Positions 36,086 through 49,408 of a stretch of 64,000 bases of DNA are shown one piece after another. Made by a program: the position numbers and the translations under genes. The first letter of the stretch is position 1. Every line of letters starts with the position of its first letter. The stretch spans positions 2,178,237 to 2,242,236 of the forward strand of contig NC_030993.1 of assembly GCF_000149955.1 (NCBI RefSeq), given 5' to 3'. The stretch comes from Fusarium oxysporum f. sp. lycopersici 4287. Its lineage: Eukaryota > Ascomycota > Sordariomycetes > Hypocreales > Nectriaceae. The notes below the pieces were generated by a model that was given only the letters and a program-made list of their open reading frames with translations, ran no database searches and was not told the DNA's origin.

Positions 36086-39000
36086 ATGGCTGACATAACC
36101 TCCATGAGTATCGAGGAGATCCAGGAGGAGCTGACAGTGCAAAAGGTTGTCTTAGAGTCCCTTTCTGAGGCAACGTATGATGGGGCTGAGGATATGAGAC
36201 AAGAGGCTCACTCGGAGATCGTTCGCCTCAAGAAGCTTCTTCAAAGCTTGAAACTGAAGAAGGAGCCTGGTACTACCAGTATGTTCCACCCCTCAGCATA
36301 ACCCTGGCGGCATTGTTTCTCGTTGTCTAATATCACTTGCAGCTGGTGAATCTCGTCACCACGTCCCCGAAGATCGTGTCCTTGGATCATCAACTCTAGG
36401 TACGAGACCCTCGAAAAATACTCTATGCGCATTTCATATGTGATTTCTTCTTTAGTGCCTATGCCATATCTTAGCACTCAAGTTCTTCTGACTGGATCTT
36501 CCAACTTCATGTGTTACTCGCCAATCCCTGATTTTATCACTCAATCGACCTACAACCAAGAGCATCAAGCTGACTTTTTTCCAGAGGATGGTGAGCCTGA
36601 AGCATCAAAAGCCATGCAATCTCCATCACGACACGGTGCCTGGCGTTTACCTGACCGAAAGAGGGGTGCCGACTCAGCTCGCCTCTCCTTCCATGACAAT
36701 CATGCGAAAACACGCCGTATTTCCCCTGAAGAGAATACCTTCTCGACTACCTTGGCCTACGGCAATGCTGACGACCACGTCGACTTCATAGACCTTACTG
36801 GGTAAAGTTGCTTGGTAGCATACTGTCTCCTCCACTGCTGACGGAAGAACACCAGGGACGATGATGACATAGGGTCCGACTTCATCGCTGAACAAATTAA
36901 GGCCGAGGAGAGACAAAAGCAGGAATGGGCAGATCAACAGCTCGCGAGACAACTTTCGAGTCAAGGCCCTTCCAATCAACTTCCAGGCTCACAATCTTCT
37001 CAAAATAACGCCTTTACACGACTCATGAACAGTCAGCCTGCCCTTTCTACCACACTTGATGACACAGACGACGACCTCTTTCGGATCCCTGGCGCTTATG
37101 ATGCGCGCTGGGATGATTCTTCAGGCGCCGGGCCAGCTTTCAACATACCTCAAAGGCGAATAGTCCCTCAGTACATACCTATGGCAACTTCCCCGAACCA
37201 CAATGCCATCAAGGACGACCCGGATCTTATCTTCGCAGGATCCGTTACTCGCCAAATACCAAGTCCTTCTGGTCGTCCAATCCTGGCTTCCGGCATGAAC
37301 TACCCAGACCTGAGTAGGCGTCATCCTGGTGCGCCTCGTGCTGGCGTCTGGCCTAAATATCACAGCTCACCTGGTTCTTCGTCAAATTCATCAGAACTCG
37401 CCAATTTGACCAGATGGAGTAACGGAATTGACTTCGTGAGCGGGCTAGATGCCGATGGCAGGCCAATAAACCCCCATTTGATGAGTTACGCGAGAGAAGC
37501 GGACAGTTTCCATACGCCTCAGCTAGACCAAGGAGAACTTGATGCTCTCCTGAAAAATATCTCTGCTGATATGGATCTTCCCAAGGCAGGTCTAGGTGAG
37601 GCACCAGAAGGGTTGAAGAGACCCCTGTATCCTCATCAGGACATTGCTCTAGCCTGGATGAAGAAAATGGAATCAGGGACAAACAAAGGTGGTATTCTTG
37701 CTGATGACATGGGGCTTGGGAAGACGATTTCAACACTTTCGCTCCTCTTGGACCGCCGGGCACCCACAAGGCCAAAGGTGCGTATCTCCGATTGACAAAC
37801 AAGTTAGTGTACTAAGATGTTAGACAAACCTCATCGTCGCCCCTGTGGCTCTCCTACGTCAATGGGAAGAAGAGATTGCCACCAAGACCAAACCAACACA
37901 CCGGCTCTCGGTATATGTTCATCACGGCAAAAAGGCCTCGATTGATGAGTTACTTAGATATGACGTGGTGCTGACTACATATGGTACGGTTGCACAAGAG
38001 CTCAAGCGATTTGAAAAGATTGTGGAGGATCATAATGAAAGGGGAGGAAACATCAACTGGAACGACACGACCATCAGTTCCAAACTATCACTTCTGCACC
38101 CGGTCAAGGCCCAATTTTACCGTGTCATTCTTGATGAGGCACAATGCATTAAGAACAAGGACACAAAGGGTGCCAAAGCTTGCACCCAACTGAAATCGAT
38201 CCACCGGTGGTGTCTGACAGGAACACCCATGATGAATGGGATCATAGAACTGTACTCTCTTGTCAAGTTCCTGAGGATCAAACCGTACTCGAAGTGGGAA
38301 GAGTTCCGACAGGTATGCCAATCAGTCTTCGATGCCAGTTTATCGCTAATGCTCAGTCAGGGATTTGGTGTTCTATTTGGCCGCAATGGAGACCCTAAAC
38401 ACGTGGCCATGGATAAGTTACAAGCACTTCTCAAAGCCATCATGCTCCGGCGTAAGAAAAGCTCAAAGCTTAACGGTAAGCCTATCCTTGTGCTCCCTGA
38501 GAAGACGGAAGAAATCGTCTATGCCGAACTATCACCTGAGGAGCGCGATTTCTATTCGCAGCTTGAAAAGCATGCCAGGGTCCAATTCAGCAAATATCTC
38601 CGTGAGGGGACGGTCAGTAAGAACTACTCCAACATTCTTGTTCTCTTGCTTCGCTTGCGCCAGGCTTGTTGCCATCCACATCTCAATCTGGATGTCGACG
38701 AAGCGGCCCCTTCGTCTATCCCAGATGAAGATAAGAAACAGCTCGTCAAAGAATTGGATCAAGCTATAGTGGATAGGATCAAGGAGGTCGAGGCATTCGA
38801 ATGTCCTATCTGCTATGATGCCGTTCAATGCCCCAGCTTTTTTATTCCCTGCGGCCATGATAGCTGCAGTGAATGCCTTGTTCGGATTGTAGAGAGCGCT
38901 TCGGCGGTTAATTTGCAGGAAGGAAGTGAAAGCAGCCGGGCTAAGTGCCCCGTCTGTCGCGGCCAATTCGACCCTGCCAAGTGTTTTTCCTATGAAACCT

Positions 39001-39887
39001 TTCGGGAGGTGCACATGCCGGAAACCGTCAAGAAAGAATCCGGTATGGAACCAGCTGACGATGAATCTGACTCGGGCGACGACTCAGAAACAGGGTCAGA
39101 GTCAGACTACGAGTCAGATGATGAGGTAGACAAAAAGGGTAATCTCAAAGGTTTCATCGTTAACGACGAACTTTCGGTTGAGGACGAAAAGGTATCAGTC
39201 AAGAAACAGCGCAAAGGAAAGGGGAAACGGAAGGACAAGGGGAAGGGAAAGTCATTGGATGTCAAGCCTGCCATGCTTAAGACCTTGCGCAAGGAGGCTT
39301 ACAAGAACCGCGAGGCGTTCAAAAAGTACATGCGTTATCTGCGCAAAACTTGGGAACCCGCTGCAAAGGTCACGGAATGCATGAATCTCATCAAGCAGAT
39401 CGAGGAAACCGGCGAGAAGACCATCATCTTTTCTCAGTGGACCTTGTTGTTGGATCTGCTACAGGTCGCCATGTCACATGAGAAAATGGCTAAACCAGAG
39501 AGATATGACGGTTCAATGTCAGCAACTCTTCGCAATGTTGCAGCTCAGAATTTCCGCGAGCGAAAGGACACCAAGGTTATGCTGGTTTCCCTCCGAGCTG
39601 GAAATGCAGGCCTGAACCTTACCGCTGCCTCTCGGGTCATCATTATGGATCCTTTCTGGAATCCCTATATCGAGATGCAGGCCGTCGATCGAGCCTATCG
39701 AATTGGGCAACAACAGGAGGTGAAGGTGTATCGCATTTTGACCAAGGAGACTGTCGAAGACCGAATCGTAGACTTGCAAAACAAGAAAAAAGAGATGGTT
39801 GAGGCTGCACTGGACGAGACTGCAGGCAGCAAGATTGGTCGTCTCAGCATCAACGACCTCAAGAATCTTTTCGGATTCAACCGCTAA
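36086..39887 (+). CDS. ULS1: SNF2-family DNA translocase with RING finger (Uls1/Ris1 type)
   Basis: Exons 36086-36278, 36343-36399, 36456-36801, 36856-37777 and 37824-39887; the last very likely contains a further 48-nt in-frame intron (38313-38360, GTATGC...GTCAG), since removing it yields EEFRQGFGVLFGRNGDPK. Length is then 1177 residues. Helicase motif I is ADDMGLGKT (about 481-489), motif II DEAQ (610-613), and the C-terminal lobe has IIFSQWTLLLDLL, SLRAGNAGLNL and AVDRAYRIGQ. Between the lobes sits a C3HC4 RING (CPICYD...CPVC, about 817-868) plus acidic and Lys-rich linkers. Yeast Uls1 is a SUMO-targeted ubiquitin ligase and translocase that removes SUMOylated proteins from DNA and affects silencing and genome stability. 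Rad5/Rad16 are alternatives but the flanking blocks are Uls1-like. Exon 3 is the least certain part. Confidence 0.92.
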
Positions 39888-40462
39888 TAGATGTATATCG
39901 ACCAAAAAATCGTCTGTCACGATATCAACTATCACATTGTACAGTATCAGGGGATACGACTTGCTTTTTTTAGACGTGGACGAGTTATGACAGTTACAGG
40001 GCTGAGACCTGACCATCATGGGAGCCGAACGACCACCTCGCGGCATTAATTCGACTAAGGATTTTCCTTAATGCGATCATGTGAGCAACGGGATATGGAC
40101 AATGATTCACCCAAGGGATATTTTGGAGTGTGAGCTCAAGGAAAATGCTTCGCGGATGTTTGTTCACTGTTAATTGCAGGCGGTGTGCATGTTGCTCTAG
40201 GGCAAACAACCCGTAGATGAACTATGTCAACGTTAGAGAAATGATTTCAGTACATATCACATTGTTTCCGGTTGGGAGGTAAAAATGGACGTGATTGTAT
40301 GTGTATTCTGGTTCACACCATGCAAAGACAACTCGTTGCTTCGTAAATAGATGTGTCCTGTCTCTATACTACACCATAGCCAGTGTAACCCTCTTGAGCA
40401 CCATCAAAAGCTGGATATGTCCACCTTCCTCTCCTATCCTCTGAGCCGGAAGCGACCAAGTC
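39888..40462. other. Convergent intergenic, no gene seen
   Basis: 575 nt between the ULS1-like (+) and MED17 (-) 3' ends. No supportable feature. Confidence 0.6.
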
Positions 40463-42464
40463 TTAGAGGTTCAATTTCGAAACCTCGGTATCTATTATGT
40501 CCTGAACATATATTTTGGTAGCGTCGTCTGACCACGTCCATTCCTGGGACACCAGTTGCCCGTCAACGATGGACGTACTCTTCAAATGGAGAGCCGGCTC
40601 TTCTGTGACTGTGAAGACCATCCGACAATCCTCGTTCTTGGCGTTGAGAATGGCATTGCCCTGTATGCCTTTGGACCATGGCGGGGGAAGAATAGCGAGG
40701 TAGTGCTCGACGAGAAGGCGTGTGGTAGCAGTGCCGAGGTAATCAGCCAGTGCATTTGCATCTGGATATCCTTCCCGATATGGTGCACATGCAGCCGAAA
40801 GAGGTGAGTTCGGGGGAGTGATTACATAGTAATATGTCGCTGTAACAGGCATGAGGAATGTCCGGCCGCGGACGGTGAAGCTGACATTGGGAAGAATGGT
40901 TAGTTTGATGTTGAACTCAATGGGCTGAAGCATATTCCTAATCATGATCTGCGACGATGCAAGTTGGTTAGGTCCCTGATTCGCGGGATCTGAGTCGGTG
41001 AGAGAAATAGGGGCTGTGTGGAGGACGAAACGTGACGGAAAGCCAGCGCGCTGAAGAGACTGAACGAGGACGCCAATATGCTTGGTAACGACTTGGACGT
41101 TGTGGAGGTGCATGAGGCGAGCGATTATAGGACGGAGAAGAGCATGTGTTTGCTGGCCTCTCGATCGTGGGATGTGAGGCGGTATAGGACGAGTTCTCGT
41201 GAGCTCGTTCTGCCGATGAGCGTAGCTAAGGAGGGTATGCAGCGCAAGGGATATCGTCTCAGCGATCTGGTTATCAGGAAGATCATCATCTGAAGAAGCT
41301 TGAGGGCCAAGAGGCACCAGCTCTAAGATGACCCTTGATTTGGATGCTGGATCAATATCGCAGATGAGGCGGGAGTCGTATGGCTTGACATCGTATGCTG
41401 CAAGGGTGCGAGCTTCGCGTGTCAGTTCGTGCCATAGCTCTTGTGAGAAGATGGTATTTCGGGCTTCAAGAACACGCTCTTCCAAGGGGGCGTCAGCAGC
41501 TGTCTCAGCAGGTAAAGCAGAACGGCCGGTAACTTGACCGTCCCTTTCATATGTTACAACAACTCGCTCGGATACTCCTCCCAGCCGGCCGCAATCAAGC
41601 TGAACTGCCCCGCCATTGCCTCGCCTCATAGGTGCGAGACTATTCCTGTACTCGGGCGCAGCTATTGATCATGTTAGTACGGTCGTGCGCTGGCAAACTC
41701 GTCAGATTGAGGCATACCTTCTGAGAAACCGAATCGAACACCAAGTGTGTGCCTTTCTTGGGGCACTCTGGATATCGACCACCCGGACTTCTGGACTGCT
41801 GCAATCTCCTCCCAGTATTTACCCTCAACCGTAACTTCTTTTTCCAAGAACGCACTAGCAGCCTCAGCAGCATCCCGTGCTTTGTTTGTCTGTATGAGTG
41901 CCAGACCCAATGCGATGTTCTCCTGTTCTTGTACTTTGGCTGGAGTCACGGGCGGGTTATCAAGCCTGTCAGTGCCCAATGTACCGATGCCAACCATGTC
42001 GCGTAGGCCTTGTGAGAGAGTGACGCCAGCCTGTGTAGGGTTCTGTTTCGAGATGAGGAGGGAGAGGAAGTCGAGGGTAAGAAGAGCTGTGTTCCCTGCG
42101 GCGCTGAGAGATGTTAGTTTGCGATCATTTTCTAGGATATATTGTCCAATTCTCTGTTACGACGCGGGATTCCATACTCAAGATTCTTTAGCATTTCCAT
42201 GCGCACTTCCTGGAGGTCTCTCGGCGCATCCTGGTCGTCGTCCTCGTCTTGGTCCCCATCGGCCATATCGGCATCTCTATCCAGCGCAGCCCCATACTCC
42301 GCTTCCTCTTGGGCAAGCTCTTCTCTTAGTTTGGCCTCATTTATAGCTCTGAAACCGCCAGGTTGCGCGTTGGCGCGAGCAATAAACTCTGCAATGTTCT
42401 GAGGTTTGCGATCGGCGACGGGAGATGGTCGTATAGACAGCGGTTGGTCGTCGCCACGGGCCAT
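40463..42464 (-). CDS. MED17: Mediator of RNA polymerase II transcription subunit 17
   Basis: Exons 42464-42178, 42103-41718 and 41661-40463, across introns of 74 and 56 nt, give 623 residues. The N-terminus LSIRPSPVADRKPQNIAEFI and NAQPGGFRAINEAKLREEL is the typical Med17 (Srb4) opening of filamentous fungi, followed by an acidic stretch. Splicing restores LKNLDAAGNTALLTLDFLSL, then VGIGTLGTDRLD and the KYWEEIAAVQKSGWSISRVP block, then FSEAAPEYRNSLAPMRRGNG and DCGRLGGVSERVVVTYERD. Med17 is an essential scaffold of the Mediator head module in the nucleus, linking activators to polymerase II. Without the first intron an in-frame TAG would end the protein after about 110 residues, so the splice is needed. 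Confidence 0.95.
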
Positions 42465-43052
42465 GATGAGTAGACTTCAGGTATCTTCCTTCGTTCCGTA
42501 TAGTGTGCGTGTAATTAATGGCGATTGGGTGTATTAAAAGGTATCCAATTGCTATTCTTTGTTATAGTCGCGTTGGTGATGTTTGTCTCTGAAAGTTTCG
42601 GGCTTCTCTACTTTAGCTCCCGTTTGAGGCGACATCCATAACCGCGGGGCCAACAGCTTGAGTGGGTCCTCCAAGTACAGCTGCCTTGACCTGAAGCGAA
42701 ACAATGATGGATTTCGATAACATGGATATTTTGATGCTGATATAGGTGTTTCTATCATATTTTCATAGCACGGATAGTATGAGATGGTTTTACGTATTCA
42801 CCGAATGCCTCTCTCACTATGATTACTATGTTTCATGACTTGCATCAAGCCCATTTCACTTCTTATAAAATGCTAAGTAGTGGCAGAACTGGCTATGGAG
42901 CTCAAAAATCTCGAATTACAAGTTATAGTTCATCTACTCTTTCTATATATAATTCTTGTCTTAAAAGTCGGAAAACTCCTCCCACCCATATAACCAACCA
43001 AAAATAAACTCCTTTCGCCGATGCAATGCCATACTTGTAATTTCGATATTGT
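42465..43052. promoter_or_regulatory. MED17 promoter and 3' region of the TRP channel gene
   Basis: About 590 nt, AT-rich from 42780 to 43020. No gene seen. Confidence 0.55.
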
Positions 43053-45323
43053 CTACTCGTTCTTTATGCTGCTTGAGCTACTCCACCCACCCGTATCATC
43101 TGTTCGGCGATGTCCCTCTCGTTGCAACATTCTCCATCTTCTCAGCTTCGACTGAGGGTTGTCACCCGCCATCGTAGGCATCAGATCGTCCTCAAGAATT
43201 GGTACTTCACCCAACGGGTCGAGCTGATCGATAATGTCAGAAATCTCAGTTGGTGGAATAGACTTGAAGACTGCCTGGACATCATTATGGGGTGACAGAG
43301 ATGTGAACTGCCACTTGGATCGCTTGCCAGAAGCACGTCTGGACTGCATCCAAAGACGGCGTCGCTCCACAAAGCTAATGAGGAGGAGAGTTGGCATGTT
43401 GAGAGTTCGAATAAGGGCCACGTTGACAATGTGGAAGATTCGAGCGGTGGTGACAAGCTTCAGGGGTAGAAGCACCATCAGAGCCAAAATATTGAAGGGA
43501 GGGGGGTAGGCAAAGATAGAATCACTCTTGACGCCCTCGAAGGTCAAAACAGCACGTCGGAACTGAATCTCGGCGGTTTCGTCGGCCACAATCTTGGAGA
43601 AGGTGTTTGTGAGCATGGCAATGAGAATGGTCAAAAAGAGCGTGTTGCCCAGGAACGCAAAGGCAATCATCAACGCGGGACCAAGGATGATATGGAAGCG
43701 CACCGACTCCTCAATACCCTCACCATCTAGACCGAACCAAATCCAGAGCATCCATTTGCCCACAACGTACCAGCTGAACTCCTCATTGCCATCGTTGCTA
43801 GCACTAACAAGCCACTGCAAAGCGAGCAGAAAGCCGGTAAAGCACCAGGTGGCAAGGAAGGTCAGTACAGTAAAGTCCTTCATCATAGCGTGAACAGAGA
43901 TAAAGACAAGGTTGTTCGGCAGTAGGTTGAAAGCAACCCGGGTCAACATGACAGGTGCTGCAATACAAAGAATCGGTAGTCCATAGCCAGAATGAAGCTG
44001 ATCGAGGAGAAAGTCGTAGATGCGGAGAATAAAATAGGCACCAAAGATGGAAGCGAAAGTGATGTCGAGAAATGCCCATAGGTTCTGTGCGTGAACTGCC
44101 CAGCCGTGCTCGATAATAGCAGCCATTTTTTCGAGAAGCCAACCGAAGGTGTAAATACAAAATGCGAACTCCCACATATTAACCTCAGAATGACGAGATA
44201 TCATGGTCATGACATAGAGCACCAGTAGGATGACGAAGTGAACGAGTTCGATGAGATTTCGGTTGCGAGGAACAATGAGACGGTGGTGGTTGAGAAGAGG
44301 TGCTGTCCGAGGGTCGTAAAGAGAGATAGGTCGTCGTTTATAGTGATCTGGAAGGAAATCCATAAATGAAAGGGGCGTGTAAATGATTTGACCGTTATGG
44401 ACTGCGTCGACAGCTCGTTGACAGGCTGCAGAGCTGATGAAGAACTTGCTTTCAGAGACAATAGCCAACTCAAGAGCTGTGACCTTTCTCTCAGAGCCAG
44501 AAGTATCACCAGATCCAGGCCATTGGGGTCGGTTAGCTGGACGCTCCATGTGACTAGGGGCTCCTTGGAATGGATCGAAGCCCTCAACGAGGATATGCGA
44601 GAGCAGCAAAAGACCTTGTGGTCCTGGATTGTCCTCGTGGAAGCGGCGCAGGACCCGACTAGCGAGCAGCTCACATAGAATTGCACGCGCCTGGTTGACA
44701 CTCTGATGAACCTCCTTAGACTGCTCTCTTAGGAAGGATACACGGTTCGCTAACAAGCAATAAACTGGCGGGGAGGGGTCAGAGAAGACTCCCAGGTGAG
44801 ATTCTGCGCTTCAAACTCACCAACTGAGATATCGTCTGGATTGTAAAGTCTTTCGACCAGAGGCCTCACAACTAGAGCGTTCATCTTGGGATCTCTGAAG
44901 TGCTCCATAGTATAAGGATCATCTGATGTATATTAGATTTCATTATTTACACACGACTTAGGATGAGACTTACCAATACTCGCAAGAACTAACCGTCGGA
45001 CTCTACACTCAAGGAGAGTTAGCACGCTGATTCCTCATGATAGGCGTATTATGATTCTTGGCAAGCTTATACAATGGCTCACCAAGAACATGCAGTTCTG
45101 AGCTGAAGGCAGGGATTGAGCAAGGATAAGGGCGAGTTTACCGGTGAATATTCATATACACGGGAAGCTCAGTCGTCGTCAAGTTGAGCGTCGATCTGTT
45201 GCCATCATCGAGAATTCCTTTGGCTTCGGCATCTTCGGCCACAGTGAGGAAGCCTTCATCTTCATCGTCCTCGACAGGTTTGAGCCAAGCATTTGACTGC
45301 TCAGTACTTCTGCGTACCACCAT
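43053..45323 (-). CDS. Vacuolar TRP-type cation channel, Yvc1 homologue
   Basis: Exons 45323-45142, 45002-44974, 44922-44821 and 44764-43053 give 674 residues. The 29-nt second exon is fixed by frame: only the acceptor GTGTAG at 45003 yields NIHRVRRLVLASIDDPYTME; other acceptors hit stops. Intron 1 is 139 nt. The cytosolic N-terminus (about 1-270) carries the conserved VRPLVERLYNPDDIS block. Six or so membrane segments follow from about residue 276 (LVHFVILLVLYVMTMI), then the pore region (WFGLDGEGIEESVRF) and the last segment FLGNTLFLTILIAMLTNTFS, with a cytosolic acidic C-terminal tail (PLGEVPILEDDLM). Yvc1 releases vacuolar calcium in response to osmotic or oxidative stress. The acidic stretch that senses calcium in yeast Yvc1 is only loosely matched here. 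Confidence 0.93.
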
Positions 45324-48300
45324 TGTGAACAGAGCAGATATTGTAGGTGTTGCACTTTGAACAAATCAAATTGAGGATCTTTAATATGAAATCCGAGACA
45401 GGTTCGACGTTGAAGAGGAAAAACAAATAAAGTTACGAGGCAAAAAGGTGAGGCTCTCGCTTTACGTATTCAAGTGAAGCCCCCCGTCTCCATTGTAATT
45501 TGGGGGTCATTATGCCCCTGAACTGCCATTCCAAAATCACGGCGACCAATAAGCGTCTGCCAGCCCCGCCACGACAGGTACGCGTCTCTGGTAGGCGAGA
45601 TATTGATTGGATTGCTGTAATTGACTACGTGGATAAGCGAGCCGTACTAATCATTACGAGTTCTAGGGGACTTTTAACTATAATTATTCAGTGATCTCCA
45701 TCATTTCGAGAGCGGTCAGTACCAGATTGAAGAGTTATCATTCTGCAGTTCGTTCAGCTTTTACTGGGCTGCATTATTGCATGAGAATCGCCGATGCTCA
45801 TTGGAAGTTGACGCTGATACCCCTAAATCCCTTTCCCCTTCAGAGCACTGTCAGTTGCAGATCTGCAACGCTAAATCCAGGGTCCAGGGAACCAGGAATT
45901 CAATTTCTGCAACGTGCAACCCTCAGAAGTGATTTCGATAATGGAACGATCGAAGAATCTGCCTTTAAGAATTCTGGTCAAACGGCAGAATCACTAACAA
46001 CTGCCGAAATAGAGCAATGCTCGTCATTTTATTCATGTCACTAACAACAACCTTCATCTAACTTAGCTCAACGAGGCTTGACTTATCAAAGCGGAATCTA
46101 CCATGGCCAAATTACATACGTTCTCTTTCAGAAATTGGCTGATGGAATGGTCTAGGCCAAGGAGCAACAAACCCCTTGATACGTCTCTCCAGACTTCCAG
46201 CCTTACAAATCCCCCTCACCATACGGAGTACAGTATCATGTTTGATACATATTAGGCCTTCCTCGGAAGTGGGAGTTCAATTGCTTCAGGTGATACTCAT
46301 ATAGTTTGAATTTTCTGCCGCGGGCTCCTCGGGTTTCAACCACGAGAGCCTTGTTTCCGTTGCTGGTCCCGAGGCTCGGCATTGTTTGTTCTTGATCTTC
46401 TTGAGCATCTTGGGCGCTCTTTTGACATGGATTCTTACCTAAGAGGAAGTTGCCGGTTTCTTGAGCTGTGTTCCGCTTCGTGACGGGCATGTCACTTGTT
46501 TGTCCATACACAAACATCTCAGCTAGTTTAAAGGATTGAAGGATTGGGTTACACTGGACTATGGTGACAGCTCGTGGGGCCTGCCAGCAAGTTCACAGTC
46601 CCCAACTGATCCTGAATTTGCCGGGATTCTAAAAGTCTCTCGACCCGAAAGTCTCATAGTCTGAACATATACTGTATTCAACAAGGTATATTCCTTAAAC
46701 GGTCACGTCCACCCCCTCACCAGTAACACCTGACCATCGCCAGGTCTTGGCTACGAACGAGCTTGAATATGGGGTAGCCTAGCAGCAACCTAGTAAATGC
46801 TTGGCTCCCAAATGGTGGCGTCTGTATGCACACAAGTTTAGACGCCAAGAGAAACCCAGAGTGGCAGTGCATGAATGCAATCAAGACTAGGAAAGCGACG
46901 ACAAGAACGCGGAAACATATTGGTTCTTTACGAAATACTGTAGGTTAAGGGCAAGCCCATTGACACATGCCGCGCGACCTGTAACAAGCATTCACCTCGG
47001 CTGGTTTAGGTCAGCGGAACGTAACACAGCTGATTGACCAGCATCAAAGAGGAGACTCAGCGTCCACAGCCAATGTCAACTCGGCGATTGATCCCATCTG
47101 CAAGGCACTCCCTGAGCCTGTTTCTCTGCCCAGCATTGAAGAGTCCGGGGGAGCAGCGGAGGGAGATCCGGCCAGCGGGGTCTCAACGGTGGATCTGATA
47201 TGCGTCTTGATGAATCTGGATTCAAAGAAATGATTGAGGTGTCTGTGGCGTTTTTGGTGATACATGCATTTCTTGTCAAACATGATTGCGTTCGAGGCAC
47301 GTGTGTCGCCGGCAGCTCAACGAGCTCCCTGATAGGGTCCGGTGCCTCCCGGCGAGGCAAGCCGCTGTGTAATTGTTCAGAGTGTTGGGGGAAATGGCTC
47401 GAAAACATGACAGCTTTCCCTTATTTTGGAACATATTGACTTTTTGGGGTTGCATGGGTGTCTATGGCCCCCCTGGATCAGAAGGTCTTTGAGCTGGAGA
47501 CATGCCATCTTCAGTTCTCCATAGGGCGAAAATGATTTAAGTGTGGCGTTTATAGTGCTAAAAGCAGTGTAAGGCACAGCATCCCGTCGCTGATCCTAGC
47601 AGTACTGTAGAAGTAGATGTACCGATCTGTTCCATGCGATGGGTTATGTTGGTTGTTGGAGGTCAATCTTGGCTTTGCAGTGCGTTCGCGGCACGACCGT
47701 ATTGGACTCTGTTTGTCCTTCTCCTTCGGTTATGGAAAGGTGTAACGGTTTTTTTTTTGGTTTTTTTTTGCACGTCGGTAGTCGGTACAACAATAATAAA
47801 GTGCTGACTGCTGCTGACAATGAGTGTTCGCCGGATGGTACGGGCGAGAGGACCGGCTACTGGCTGTTAAAGATAAGTTGAGTGAGGGATAGACTGAGAA
47901 TGGGGCACGCGCCAATACCAACACCAGCACCAGCCTCAACGTAACGGCCAAGCAACAGACTTTCGAGATCCGGTGATTCAACAAGGATATGGGGAGCACT
48001 GAGCGCTGGCTTAAGGATCTGCCACCTGTAGCATTAATGACGCTGGACCAATGGTTGCGCCGAAGAAGCCGAGAGCTCTGATGGTGATGACGACCATTTT
48101 TTGCCATTAACGTCTTGTCATTCATTGTCTTGAATTTCTCTCTGGTCGCAAACCTGCCAGCACAATTTCGAAGACTCCATTTGTGACGCAATCAAGACGT
48201 CCCGCCCTCTGTTTCCCCAGCAGACTTAGCGCCTTGGAGCTTCCCTGAAGCTATCCCTGCTAAGCCCAAAGGGGTATACTGCTCTGGACCCCATCTGTAT

Positions 48301-49408
48301 CTTTTTGTACTTACCTATATGTTCCGAAATTGCTGCAAGACTTTGATTTACGAATATCTCGGCTGGTCTAAAGTTCGACATCGTATTCACCACCTTTTCT
48401 CACGTGAACTAGATTTATTGTGGAAAGTCTATATGGAGAGATTATGTGATACTCGTCCCTTTATCAGTGGCATTGGCCTTTTAACTCGCCAGAGACTTTG
48501 AAAGTCTTGTCTCAATGGCGTAGGAATCTGATCCCGCCAAGGGCCTATTATATTTACGCGAACCACTTACTTTGATCATTCATGTCTGTCAAGGGCTCAG
48601 CTTTTGATCTCCATCTTGAACAAGGTATCGTTCAGGACCATCCTCGGTCCTGTTTACGAATCCCTGTCCAGAGAGACTTTACCTCAAGGGTAAAGTGTCC
48701 AGTCCCGCTGCAAAATTCTTGTCGTATTCCAGCATTAGCTCATATTTTTGCAATCTGCAGGACACAAAGGGAAGCTCGGTATGGCAAGTCAAGGTAAAAC
48801 ACAGAAAAGAATGAACCAATGCATCTGGTTAGCCGAGCCTGTGTTTGAATAGATGCTAAGATAACCGCGTCAGATGGACATTGAATCAACCGAGCTTAGG
48901 ATACTTGGAGGTACTTTGAGCTGCTGAACCCCTGTACAATCTCCACCTCGACCTGGCCCGGGCTTGGATGGTACTGTACCATTCAGTGCACCTCCCTGCT
49001 GTGCCGTGTCTCTCCTGCAGCAAGCGCCTCTACGTAGGTCGAGGTTGCTCACTCTAGCTCTCCCGTTGTGTTCTGTTGCTCCAATTGCTTAGGTTAATAT
49101 TAAGGCAGCCAACGTTAGTGTGTGCCAACCAGATGCCGTATCTCCTTCTCCACGCCCGCGCTGCTCTCTCCTACTTCGTCTCCGTCCGTGGCTTCGTTTC
49201 CCGTCCCTTCCTCACATTAATTCCACCAGTCTCCCCCTTCATCCTTCTTTCCCTTTTTCTCCTCACTCTCAACGATACCCTCACACTCAACCCCCACTGT
49301 CGTCATCGCAGGCCATTCTGTGAAGTTGTCCTCCTTCACATTGACCATCACCTAAACCTCAACCTTCATCAGCTTCCTCGTCTACTCCGTAGCTACCGCG
49401 CATTCAAG
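45324..49408. promoter_or_regulatory. 4.1 kb divergent intergenic region TRP channel / acyl-CoA synthetase
   Basis: No open frame with family resemblance. Candidates (minus 46236-46517, 47044-47283 and 47730-48191) lack motifs and splice partners. Two T-runs (47749-47758 and 47761-47769) are present. The last 250 nt (49160-49400) are strongly C/T-rich, as in highly expressed fungal genes. The frame of the downstream gene stays open upstream to an ATG at 49133, which I read as leader because the family homology begins at 49409. Confidence 0.5.

Noticed and set aside
35817..36173. 118-codon minus-strand frame across the ULS1-like start
   Set aside because: Antisense shadow of the real first exon.
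46236..46517. 93-codon minus-strand frame
   Set aside because: Composition is plausible (Lys/Arg-rich C-terminus) but there is no motif and it lies alone in a divergent gap.
47044..47440. Overlapping minus-strand frames, one with REAPDPIRELVELPA
   Set aside because: Looks coding-like over 20 residues but two frames compete and no intron joins them to anything.
47730..48191. 153-codon minus-strand frame
   Set aside because: Ends in low-complexity sequence produced by the T-runs; no motif.
49133..49408. In-frame N-terminal extension of the acyl-CoA synthetase
   Set aside because: The leader is C/T-rich and its translation is low-complexity hydrophobic; family homology begins at MTDWTTG.
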